A stretch of DNA of 64,000 bases from Meconema thalassinum (Eukaryota > Arthropoda > Insecta > Orthoptera > Tettigoniidae), in assembly GCA_946902985.2 (NCBI GenBank), contig OX336393.1:53039765-53103764 (forward strand), in the 5' to 3' direction. Both the position numbers and the translations under genes were made by a program. The notes beneath the pieces were generated by a model. The model ran no database searches, had not been told where the DNA came from, and saw only the letters and a list, made by a program, of their open reading frames with translations. Shown here in pieces: positions 34,147-44,534 of the stretch (position 1 is the stretch's first letter; every line of letters begins with the position of its first letter).

Positions 34147-35385
34147 GGACAAAAGGTGGTCTCATAAGCCTATTTTTAGCCTATTTTCATTTATGTAAAA
34201 ATAGGATGAGATCACCTTTTGTCTGTGTGTGCGTCCCTAATAAAATCTAAATGGCTGGAGCGATTTCAATCAAACTCGGTAAGTTCATAGCACTATTCAG
34301 GGCGACCCTGACCGTGCCCTTCAAATTTTGTTACGTCTCACCAATCCAACATGGCGGCTGTGCGAAATATCTCACCAGCATTCAATATCTCCGACACGAT
34401 TACCGATATCACCCTGGAATTTTGTACGGTGATAAAGGAAACTACTAGAAGTTCACCTATGTGACTTTTGAAAACCGGTTAACTACAAAACGAACATGGC
34501 TGCCAAGCGAAGTTGAAAATTTTAAATAGACTTTTTTCGCTATTTAATGATCTAAACGCTATGAAACTAGGTACAACAAATGTTCATACACATTGTAATG
34601 CACTGGTATCTACTTTAGTTCAATTGTTTACATACCCTCAAGATGGCGGCTGTGCGAATTTTAAAGTTAAATTTTTATTTCTTATGTCGTAATCATGCGA
34701 TCGAAGTGAAAGTTTGAATAATGAACCTACGCAATAATTTTCCTTTAATGGTACATGCCTCTATGGCCTATACATGTAACAATCCAACATGGCGACTATC
34801 CGAAATATTTAGATGGTTTTCAATATCTACGAATCTATTACAGCAATCAAACTGCATTTTTTAATGTTCATAGGGGCAATGAACGTATGTCCACCTATAG
34901 GACTTTTCAATAACCTGGTGATCACAAATCCAGCATGGCGGCGACGCGAAGTATAAATATTCACATAGACGTTTCTCGCAATTTAACCATCCGTGTGCAG
35001 TGAAACTTGGTACAGTAAATCCTTATACAAATGTTAATCCACTGGCATCTAATTTATTTCAATTGTTTCCATAACCACAAGATGGCAGCTGTGCGGAATT
35101 TTAAAATTTCGTTTTTACTTCTTGTGTCCTAATCATGCGATTGAAGTTTGAATACTACACGTACATAATAATCTGCATGTAACAGTACATAACTCTTAAG
35201 ACTTACATATATAAAAATCCAACATGGCGACCATCCGAAATATTTATTAGGTTCTCAATATCTACTAATCTATCACAGCAATCAAACTGAAATTTTGTAT
35301 GTTGATAGTGGCAATTGATATAAGTAGGATATATGAAAATAGGCTTTAGTTCTTCACAGAACTACTTGTTTCATAAAATGAAAAT

Positions 35386-36130
35386 AAACTAAAAATGGAA
35401 ATATAAATTTTTCCGAAGTTAATGGACCCCGACACCATTTAGCCGATTGCATTGACATTTTGTAGGGTTGTAGTGCACACCCCAAGGAATGTTTTTGGCA
35501 GCAATAATTTTAGATAGCTCTCTCTATTCTCCTCATTTAGGCCCTTTGGCTCAAATCTACACCATTCCACCGATCTGAACCGAATTTTACGTACCTACCC
35601 TTTGGAACCCGACAAATAATACTGTCTACTTGAAATTTAGGACAGCCCTCTCCATTCCCTACATTTAGGCCCTTTGACATAAATCAACATCGTTTCACCG
35701 ATCTGAACCAAATTTGACGTACTTACTCTTTGGAATCCAACGAGTAATACTGTCTAATTGAAATTTTGGACAGCCCTCTCCTTTCCCTTCATTTATGCCC
35801 TTCACCGTTTCACTGATCTGAACCAAATTTCACGTACTCACCCTTTGGAACCCAACAAGTAGCACTGTCTTCTTGAAATTTCGGACAGATCTCTCCATTC
35901 CCTTCATTTAAGTCCTTTGGCACAAATCTACACCGTTTCACTGATCTGAACCAAATTTCAAGTCCATACCATTTGGAAACCTGCTGATAACACTGTCCAC
36001 TTGAAATTGTGGACAGTTCTTTCCTTTCTACAGGTTTAGGCCCTTTACCACAAATTACACCAGTTCACCGATCTGAGCCAAATTTTACGTACTTACCATT
36101 TGAAACTCTGCAGGTAACACTGTCTACTTG
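35386..36130 (+). repeat. tandem array, about 126-bp unit
   Basis: GATCTGAACCAAATTT-type words recur near 35,573, 35,699, 35,815, 35,942 and 36,069. Each is followed by CCCTTTGGAACCC-like words, AACACTGTCTACTTGAAATT and CCTCTCCATTCCCTTCATTT. There are five to six diverged units, with no mirror partner in the left arm. Confidence 0.85.
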
Positions 36131-36821
36131 AAATTAGACAGCCCTCACCATTCCCTAGATGTAGTCCGTTTGGCACCTAGACTAAATATCGAACAGCGCT
36201 ATGCGGCGAAAAATGACACTATTGCACCCTCCGACCCTCAGGAGCTCGGGACAGCCGAAATTTTCAGATGTGCTCCGATTTTCTTAGAGCGCTATGCGGC
36301 AAGAGACGATTGCTCTCTACTTTCCTTACAGCCAATGAGATATAGGCAGTGTATTTTATTTCACTTACTCCTCTTTCGAATCAATTTTTATCACCAGGCT
36401 ACGGGGTCTTAGTACGTAGACAGTGCTATCAGATTAGTATCGCACGGAGTTGAGATGACGCTTGTTCTATAAAATGCCAGCCCGTCCACAACAGATGACG
36501 AACCATGCGATCCGTCCATTTATCCGCTGTACGTCACATGTGTTCATAGGGACACCCGAAGGTCACAGGAGGAGCTTCTACGCTCCTATAGTACGATGCG
36601 TTCTAACTTCATTGCACACGTACTAAAACCCCGTAGCCTGCGTATCGCCACCACAAAAAGGCTTCCTCAACTGTTGTTCTTAAAATATTTTATATTAGTT
36701 TGTGTCAGTTCACCATTTTCGATCAGAGCCAATGCCTTGGCAACATCTTCAGGCCTCAAGAACAACTGAGGATGTGGCTGTATTGATCTTTTCCTATGGC
36801 AACACGTGGCAAAAGAAACAA
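36131..36821. other. unclassified DNA inside the right arm
   Basis: GCGCTATGCGGC occurs twice (36,193 and 36,288). No coding frame is supported. Confidence 0.4.
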
Positions 36822-38228
36822 GTAGTTCCGTGACGAACTAAAGTGCCTACTTTTCTTAAAATTTAAGATTCATGCCAATGATTAATCGATATGGATCTAT
36901 CTAGAATAATGACGAAATTAAGTTGGTAATATCAAAATTTCTAATTAGTTCGAAATACTGTATACCTGGCATAATGTAGCCTAATAGAGCACTACAGTTG
37001 GCAGCCCTGGTGACTGAATATATTCTTAGTTCCATCTCTTAAGGTACAGAATACAAAATTTGGTTGGAGTCCAATGAATAGCATGGACGTTACATGCAGT
37101 TAACCATTGGATCTAACAGCGCGCGTAAAATCATGTTGGCAACAGTGTCATGCATGTATTGGTCAGAAATAATCTGAAATAATATGATCTATTGTTGTGC
37201 CAATATTGAATGAAATCCATTAGTTAGTATAGAAGTTACATGAATTTTAAAATTGGACCTATCAGCAGGCTTAGAATCACGTTGGCAGCACTGACGTATA
37301 TTAGTTACTCCAAAGTAATCTAGAATGCCAGGTACTATACGTGTGCAAAGTTTAGAGCTATTGGCTTGCATTCTTTCTGATATATTGATATTAGGGTAAC
37401 AAAAATAGAGACAGCATTTATTAACAGTTGGCAGCCCTGGTTGCTCTTAAGAATACGCATAGTCATAGCTGTTATGGTATACATAGCACATACGAAATTT
37501 GGTTGAAATCCAAATGATAGTATGGAAGTTACATGTATTTAAAGTTGGACCTCTCAGCAGGCTTAGGATCATGTTGGTAGCACTGACATATATAAGTTAC
37601 TCCAAATTAATATAGAATGTCATGTACTATACGTGTGCATAGTTTAAAGCTGTCGGCTTGCATACTTTCTCATATATATTGGTATTTGGATAAAAGAAAT
37701 TAAGATAATTTTTAACAGTTGGCAGCACTGCTGGTTCATAAGAATACGTTCAGTCATATCTGGTTATGTACACACACAACATACGAAATTTGGTTGAATT
37801 CCAATTGATAGTGTAGAAGTTATATGCATTTAAATATTGGACCTATCAGTAGGCTTATAATCATTTTGGCAACACTGCCATGTATGGCCTTCTGGAAATT
37901 AAACTGCAATATTATTATCTATATGTGTGCCGATTTTGAAATAGCTCCCATTCATACCTTCCAAGATATCCAACATGGAGCTCAAATTTCAATTGCGATT
38001 TTTCAGCAGTTGCTAGCATTGACATCATTTTCAAATATGGCCGTGAGATATTCAGGTATAGATCTTTACTCCTACCAAATTTTATTTCGAATGCTCCAGC
38101 CGTTTAGGGGTTGATAGGGGGGGACACACACACACACAGACAGACAGACACACATTTTCCCGGATCGATCTCATAAGACTACTTTTTCCTCATTTTTGCA
38201 AAATGTGAAAAGTAGGCTAAAAATAATA
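36822..38228 (-). repeat. outer right unit of the palindrome
   Basis: The inverse of 30,150-31,552: the hairpin AGTTCCGTGACGAACTAAA is at the inner edge, and the (GT)n tract and CTCATTTTTGCAAAATGTG head are at the outer edge. Confidence 0.8.
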
Positions 38229-38862
38229 AAACATTGCATTGTTGACGATACCGATGGCGCGCACATCTTTCCGCGCGGGAAACAGCATCATGTCAAAGAA
38301 TCGCTATTGTTAAGTGAAACAATAACCTGAAGAATAGTAATGCATACAGGAAACCAATTAACCTTACTTCCAAGCTATAACTACTGGATGTACTGTACTA
38401 GGCCTATACCGTTCATATTTATGAATGGAATGAAAGTAATGTTGAATTTTTCAAGTGATCGTTTTTTCCCAGAATTGTCACGCTACGACTCACACACTAC
38501 GCGTAAATATGCAGGTTATGATCTTTATGGGTACTGTTGATGTCTATACCCGTTTCAAATTGCTGGTTGTTACGATTAAGCATCAAGTCGAGCATAATAT
38601 TTAGTGTATTCTGTGAAGCTACTCCGCACTTAAGTACATGTTTCACATCCAATTTTGCCTGCCTTGCAAGAAGATTCCATTGGGATCATTAACAACATTA
38701 CGAAGTCTATCACCATTGAATCAACCATTCTGTCTCGACTGATCTGCCGTCTACATTCAATTAATTGAGAGTGAATCTTAGCCCCTTTGATAACGGCACA
38801 AGCATCGCAGGATATTTTTTAAAAATAAATTGCTTCGATTGTAGAAGATGTAACTCTACAGG
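38229..38862. other. non-coding stretch
   Basis: Nothing recognised. Confidence 0.45.
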
Positions 38863-38932
38863 TTAACCTTCCGGCGGTAGTAACACATTCCACTAGCCAA
38901 TTGTTGTTTTCCCCTCTCACATTGTCATCAGT

Positions 38933-39244
38933 CAGCAGTGGCTACGCAGGCTAAAGCGCAGCATTAGGTCATGGGGCCAAGCTCTCTGCTGACTCGGTAG
39001 ACGCGTGGGTTCGAGCTCCTCCGTCGGCCGTCCTTGAAATGGTTTTCCGTGGTTTCCCCCATTTTACACCAGGCAAATGCTGGGACGGTACCTGCTGACA
39101 GGCCACGGCCGCTTCCTTCCACATCCTTGCCCAGTTTCAGTCATCTTCATCCATTCCATCTCTCATCCCGACACGCAAGTCGCCCACGGGTGCTGAATCG
39201 AAAGACCTGCACTCGGCCTCTCAGGAGGTCACACGACAATAACA
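38933..39244 (+). repeat. SINE (family C) in the piggyBac relic, 14-bp TSD
   Basis: ACATTGTCATCAGT is at 38,919-38,932 and 39,245-39,258. The head has GTGGCTACGCAGGCTAAAGC and GGGTTCGAGCTC, and the body is AATGGTTTTCCGTGGTTTCC. The same family is at 44,700-45,062. Confidence 0.85.
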
Positions 39245-39359
39245 ACATTGTCATCAGTTACGGTCAAACCTGACGAGTCTGTTGCAGGAGGGTATTGAAG
39301 AGGACATTGATGGTTCAGATGTTGATGGCGAAGAACAGGTGGTTGAAAACAACTAGCAT

Positions 39360-39625
39360 GACAGTGGTTCAGAAATTTCGGAAGAGGGAGCTGATGCAAT
39401 ATAGGTTGATGGTGTAGATGAGGACGTTAGGTTTTATATTGGAAAAGACAAAGAAACTATTTGGTGCTCTATAGCCTAAGCCTGTGCAAGCATATTCAAA
39501 AGTACCAGCGAAAAATATCATCAAAAAATTTCCTGGCCCAAAAGGGATTTGCAGAAATATTCGGACACCCATTGATACATTTCTCAAATTCATAAGCCTT
39601 GCCTAATTGATATATTTGTTGACTG
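39360..39625 (+). pseudogene. piggyBac transposase fragment
   Basis: Broken frames give YIGKDKETIWCS and VPAKNIIKKFPGPKG followed by IRTPIDTFLKF, which resemble the N-terminal part of piggyBac transposases just before the catalytic core. None of the catalytic Asp residues is present. The match is by motif memory, but the TTAA-flanked ends around it agree. Confidence 0.6.
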
Positions 39626-39912
39626 CTGCAGTTTGTTTCGTTGCCTGTTTGAGTAACAGTTTCGAGTTTACCCTTAGAAATAAATCCTATTGGTGACCCT
39701 TGAAATTTTCCAGTTCGTAAATATATTTTTATTCACGTCAATAGAGAGGGTGACAAGTGATATTACCTTCTTTTCCCTAAAATACGGGGCTGCTTTAGGG
39801 GTGGGAAAACAATTTTCGGGAGGCAGCACTCAGTGCTGCTACGTGAGCGTTTTCCAAGGCGCGCCCGCCGGAAGGTTAAGAATCTGCAACAACAATGGTA
39901 GATTGCTGTTCA

Positions 39913-40468
39913 TTCGTAGCAATAATCCCTTTGTTCACAAGAAATGAGTCACCGTACTATTGCAATCCTTAAAAATAAAAACGTAGGCTACAGCAATTCG
40001 CAGCACGAATAACGTTTGTGGTACGGCAAAACGGCGTAGAATTAGGCGAGTGTAATACCGGTACTGTTAATGGTCCTGTTAATGGTCCAATATTGCAAAC
40101 ATGACCTTACGGGACAAGCGTTTTACAAGTCAGAAAAGAAAAGCTTATTTTAGGCCCGCTAGCGGTGTTGCATATGTCCAAAAATATCTGCAGAACGTAC
40201 TTTCATATGGTCACTGCCGAAGTGAGGTGGCAAAAGTAGCAGCCACTCATGATAGTGTTGGGGAGCATTCGGTGTTTAACACTAGGCATAACGATATTGA
40301 AAATTGGAGTACAAGGCATCATTAGAACCATATATTTTTGAATGGAAATACATATTGTCAGCAACATTAAATACAATGTTCTATTGTAAAAGTTGTTAGT
40401 TAACTGTCAGTAGCTACAATTTCTGAAATAGACTGGTGTGACAATAAACAATCGAATATCAACATTCT
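39913..40468 (-). repeat. duplicated sequence, copy 1
   Basis: Matches 42,066-43,135 once the SINE in the second copy is removed (ATTCGTAGCAATAATCCC start, CAGTAGCTACAATTTCTG near the end). It ends at the PIF/Harbinger insertion. Confidence 0.85.
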
Positions 40469-40471
40469 TTA

Positions 40472-41350
40472 GTAGCGGACACTGGCCCACGTAACTGCAA
40501 GCTTGACAAGCATGTATGATCAATCTTTTTGTACAGGAATGCAAAATTTACGACACCACGAGCATGGACGACGATGCACTCGCTTTGGCTGCTGTTTGCC
40601 TTGTCCACAGGAGGAAAACTCGAAAGAGTGTGTTGCAAAGAGTGGTTATTGAAGAGAAATAGCTCTTCCCACGTTAATTTGCTGAGTGAATTGAAGATAT
40701 ATCCGCGTGATTGGCATAATTATATCAGAATGAATGAAGAATATTATCTGAACCTTTTGTCACTCGTAACACCTTTAATTTTAAAAAAGAAGAATACGAT
40801 CACGGGCGGATATGCTCACATTCCATGTCTTCAGGAACCCAAGGCTTTCCTAGCGCGAGGCACAGTTGCCAACTCTACACCGTAGTCGCTGAGAGAAAGC
40901 AGCGAGACTGGACAGAACTGTGTGCAACTCTGCAACACTGGACACTTGCCACCTGCGTGACACGCGAGCTGGCTGCCAGGACGGGACATTGGGGTTCACG
41001 TGAAGTGATAGAGGAAGTATGGTATTGGTTAAGAGCACAATGGTTATTGACAGTTGGCCTCCTTCAGATCACTGGACTTGGTCCAAATGATGTCACCACC
41101 GGTATCTCCCACTCACGAGTCACGACTGACGTTTGCTTGCACAAGCTGGCACATCCGTGGTACACACACTCCGTTTTGCTTGGGCAAACACGGCTTGTAC
41201 AAGCTTGCATGATTTCAATTCAATCCATCTTCAAGCTGCTTGTACAATTAAAATTCTTGCACAGAATTATCCTACAGACGCTAAAGCCCGCTTGCACAAC
41301 CAGATTGATCATGCATGCTTGTCAAGCTTGCAGTTCCGTGTGTAGCCACC
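40472..41350 (+). mobile_element. PIF/Harbinger element, internally deleted
   Basis: TTA flanks it at 40,469-40,471 and 41,351-41,353, the 3-bp target typical of this superfamily. The ends share an imperfect inverted repeat of about 50 bp whose core AACTGCAAGCTTGACAAGCA is mirrored near 41,315-41,340. It contains only the N-terminal part of a transposase. Confidence 0.8.
40547..40810 (+). pseudogene. Harbinger (HARBI1-type) transposase N-terminus
   Basis: DDDALALAAVCLVHRRK in one frame continues, after a frameshift near 40,630, as CKEWLLKRNSSSHVNLLSEL and DWHNYIRMNEEYYLNLLSLV, then TPLILKK. This is the N-terminal helical part of HARBI1-like transposases. The DDE nuclease core is missing, so the element would need help from an intact relative. 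Confidence 0.8.
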
Positions 41351-41355
41351 TTAAT

Positions 41356-42065
41356 CAGGGGCGTATATACAATTTTTTTTCTGGAGCGGAGCTGACTATC
41401 CTGGAAAATTGTGAGTATTCTCAGGGGATTGTCTCCGCAAAATACTTAGAGATATCAACCAATATCTTAGAGCATATAACTTTGTGTAATTATTTTAGAT
41501 ACGACTTAATTGTGACATTCTAAGTTCATATAGCCCACAATTGGTGGCAATACAAAGAATAGTTGTAAAATACAACACAAAATAAAATGTTATACTTAAT
41601 GAATTCTCCATTATGGCGTATAGCGTATGAATGGCAAGTGTCTAAATATTTGTCAATTTACTCTGCAGAAAGATAAGTTCTTTTTTTTTCACAAATTAAT
41701 TATTTATTTCTCGAAAGTACCGTAGTGTGGAATTCTCAGTTTTTCCTCACAAGGCTGAGTGTGCCCCGTTCCATCCCTCAGATCAGAATTAAAATTTCTT
41801 GGCAGAGACTGGAATCAAATTCTGACCTCCGGGGCGGCAGACAAGAATGCTAGCCACTACATCACGCGGTAGTCTAATTTCAATCTTAATATTGTTTATA
41901 ACCTAGCCAATAAGTTTTGATTAGGGTGCAACCGAATTTACAATTATTTTATGCTTTTGGCAAATCAACACTTTCTTAATTTGTATTGCTTTTTCGGTGG
42001 GGTGGGGGGTGGGGGGTGGGGGGTGGGGCTGGAGCCCCCACAGCTCCCCCCTATATACGCCCCTG
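41356..42065. mobile_element. 710-bp non-autonomous element with CAGGGGCGTATATA ends
   Basis: CAGGGGCGTATATA at 41,356 is exactly inverted at 42,052-42,065. The TIR resembles hAT ends, but no matching 8-bp TSD is evident. It carries a family-A SINE head fragment and a G-run tract, and encodes nothing recognised. Confidence 0.65.
41745..41880 (-). repeat. SINE (family A) head fragment
   Basis: On the minus strand GTGATGTAGTGGCTAGCATT and TTTGATTCC-like boxes are followed by TTGTGAGGAAAAACTGAG. The 3' half is missing. Confidence 0.75.
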
Positions 42066-43390
42066 ATTCGTAGCAATAATCCCTTTGTTCACAAGAAATG
42101 AGCCGCCATACTATTGCAATCCTTAAAAATAAAAACTTACAGCATTCCGCAGTACGAATAACGTTCATGGTACGGCAAAACGGCGTAGAATTAGGCGAGA
42201 GTATAATAGGCGTACTGTAAATGATCGAATATTGTAAGCATGACTTTACGGGATAAGCGGTTTACTAGTAATAAAAAAAACTTATTTTAGGGGTTGAGGT
42301 CCGCTAGCGGTGTTGCATATTATGTCCAAAAATATCTGCAGAACGTACTTTCATATGGTCACTGCCAAAGTGAGGTGGGCGGCTTCGGCGGCGTAGTCGG
42401 TAGCATGCTGAGCTTCTATGCCCAAGATCGCGGGTTCAAATCCGGCCGAAGTCGTCGGATTTTTTAAGAGCGTTAAAAATCCCTCAGTATACCTTCCTTC
42501 GTAGGGGAAGTAAAGCCGGCGGTCCCATGTCATAGTTTTATGGCATATTAAAGAACCTTCCACTAATTACACCTGTGTGAAGCTAAATTGTATAGGTTAA
42601 GAATGTAAACAACGCTCTTAGGTTCCTACGTTCGTTGCCAAGAGCCGACTGTGGTGACGTCTGGTAGCTAAGTTCTAAACTAGTAGTCGTTGACGGTGGT
42701 GTTTGGCGGCAAAAGTAGGAACTACTTGAAAATTGATCGTCTGCAGTCCTTACTTGAATTAAAACAGATAACACACACTAATACAGTCATCACAATTAAC
42801 ACCGGTTATCAGACAGATTCTACACACACCCAAAGTACACGGGGCTACATGACCGCGTTGTCGCAGCCCCTAAACTGACGAACCAACCAACAAAGTGAGG
42901 TGGCAAAAGTAGCAGCCACTCGTGATAGTGTTGGGGAGCATTCGGTGTTTAACACTAGGCGTAACGATATTGAAAATTGAAGTACATGACATCATTAGAA
43001 CCATATATTTTTGAATGGAAATACATATTGTCAGCAATATTAAATACATTTTCTGTTGTAAAAGTTGTTAGTTAACTGTCAGTAACTTCAATTTCTGAAA
43101 TAGACTGGTGTGACAATAAACAATCGAATAACAACATTCCTTCCTGGCAGACACTGTCACGGGCAGGAATCTTGAGACATCCTGTAGAATTTTGGCAGCA
43201 AAATTTGAGGAGGCTCTTATAATTGTGCAGTGGGATAGGTGCTCTTAGATCATAGCTCTCTTGGGACTTGGGGTGACGGAGAGCTTGTTCTGCCCACGGA
43301 GCCTCTTCGCCACGAATCTTGCGTGACACCTCTTCATTTCCAGGATCTCCTTCATATCTGCTTTGCCTTCCTCCTGTAAAATAATATTCT
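42066..43390 (-). repeat. duplicated sequence, copy 2, with a possible minus-strand coding piece
   Basis: Homologous to 39,913-40,468 but longer. On the minus strand a frame starts after an acceptor-like TATTTTACAG near 43,375 and runs to a stop at 43,072, with words such as RKIRGEEAPWAEQALRHPKS. Its last part is also present, diverged, in copy 1. I do not recognise it. It may be the last exon of a transposon gene. A chimeric SINE splits this copy at 42,379-42,890. Confidence 0.6.
42379..42890 (+). repeat. chimeric SINE: family-B head with family-A tail, 13-bp TSD
   Basis: CAAAGTGAGGTGG is at 42,366-42,378 and 42,891-42,903. The first 180 bp are a tRNA-headed SINE (GGCGTAGTCGGTAGCATGCT, GGGTTCAAATCC). 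From about 42,765 the sequence is the 3' part of family A, ending GGGGCTACATGACC...GCCCCTAAAC plus GACGAACCAACCAA. One TSD encloses both. Confidence 0.85.
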
Positions 43391-43499
43391 CAAATTAGAT
43401 TGAGATGATAATAATAATAATAATAATGTCGAATTGACTCGTGGGGATTTGTTTCCGGAAACAGGAGACCTCTGTTAAATAGGAAGCAAAGACCAGTGA

Positions 43500-43690
43500 T
43501 GGACGAAACAAAGAGTATATAAAAAGTAGGTTGGAGCGTGGCACTCTATGGAAGTGAAACTTGGACTATTGGTGAAGCAGAAAAGAGGAGAATTGATGCG
43601 TTTGAAATGTGGTTTCACAGGAGAATGATGAAGAGGTGTTAAGACGAGTGGGAGAGGAGAGATGTGTCTGGCGACTGCTAATGAAGAGAA
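43500..43690 (+). pseudogene. LINE reverse transcriptase C-terminal scrap
   Basis: SVALYGSETWTIGEAEKRRI followed by DAFEMWFHRRMMKR is the segment after the RT fingers and palm in RTE/CR1-like LINEs. About 60 codons survive before a stop. It lies beside a (TAA)n microsatellite at about 43,408-43,426. Confidence 0.75.
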
Positions 43691-43699
43691 GGAATAGCA

Positions 43700-44310
43700 A
43701 GCTTAGTTATATAGTTATTAATACGAATTATATAACCGCCTTAATCAATACATAAATGAAAAGAATTATTATTAAAGTTGTTCATGGTACTTATTTCAAC
43801 AAACTCTGACTTAACCTCAAGCAAGTTTATCAAATTTATTAAGTTTATACACATTCAATGTCATTTAAATTAGATTTTATAGAACTTCGTAATTATTTTA
43901 ATATATTTCAGTCAATAAATTTCCCCTCAGTCCCGTTTATTATGGTATTTGTTTTTCCATTGCTTCTTTTTAGGTTATACTTCGAGCTAACCTCATTGCC
44001 AAGTGAAGTTTTTCCTACCACGTTCGTGTTCTTTTGCATGCTGCCGTTTGATTTGGCTTATGGATCTTTTGAGCATAAAAGGCATCTTCATTGATTGTAT
44101 TCGGAATGGTGAAGTATTGCAATCCCACGTATGTCGTTTCTAGCTATTGACCTTTGCTTGGAGCGGAAATGTGAGAACTGTCTACTGGTTTTCTTCATAT
44201 ATCTTCATTAATATTTGCAGGCTGAATACTATTACCATGACGAATAGAAGGACCTAGTGTGAGGACTCCGCCATTATAGCACGGTAGTTTGTGGTTCCGC
44301 CGCTACAAGC
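43700..44310. other. non-coding stretch
   Basis: No recognisable coding frame or repeat. Confidence 0.45.
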
Positions 44311-44534
44311 ACTGCAAGCGATAATGTCCAAACAACGTGTCCTGTTGTTGGGTCGAGCCGGGTCTTAGAAAAGTGCGCGAGAAGTTACTGTGTGAGACAT
44401 TTGTGTGAATTAAATTGAATTTTCTTTGCTTTCAGTTCTTAAATTCAGTTCATTGTGGCTTGTGTACATCAGCGTTTTGTGTTGTGAACTTCAAACATAT
44501 TTCTTAAGCGGCTTTGTTAATTTAATAGTTCAAC

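Larger units (their letters stand above)
30150..38228. repeat. 8-kb palindrome of four non-coding repeat units
   Basis: Two outer units (30,150-31,552 and 36,822-38,228) are inverted copies, as are two inner units (about 32,420-34,180 and 34,198-35,385). Both pairs centre near 34,189, where GACAAAAGGTGGTCTCAT is mirrored by ATGAGATCACCTTTTGTC. Extra material breaks the symmetry: a minisatellite and a LINE fragment on the left (31,553-32,415), a foreign repeat at 33,397-34,080, and a 126-bp tandem array with other DNA on the right (35,386-36,821). The arms are diverged by many substitutions, so this is an old structure, not a copy error of one read. Confidence 0.85.
38867..39875 (+). mobile_element. 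piggyBac-like element, non-autonomous
   Basis: TTAA at 38,863-38,866 and 39,876-39,879 is the target duplication typical of piggyBac. Inside it the ends CCTTCCGGCGG are exact 11-bp inverted repeats. After removing the nested SINE only about 680 bp remain, with a broken N-terminal transposase piece. Confidence 0.85.

Noticed and set aside
36128..36412. 94-codon frame as a possible host gene
   Set aside because: It begins within the 126-bp tandem array and has no recognisable domain, intron signals or second support.
30150..38228. palindrome as a sequencing or assembly fold-back artefact
   Set aside because: The arms differ by many substitutions, and each carries its own insertions. A fold-back read artefact would give nearly identical arms.
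40825..41523. 232-codon plus-strand frame
   Set aside because: It crosses from the Harbinger relic through its TIR into the CAGGGGCG element, so it is an accidental open frame over element junctions.
41356..42065. hAT assignment from the CAGGGGCG end
   Set aside because: The end looks hAT-like, but I found no 8-bp TSD and no transposase, so the superfamily is left open.
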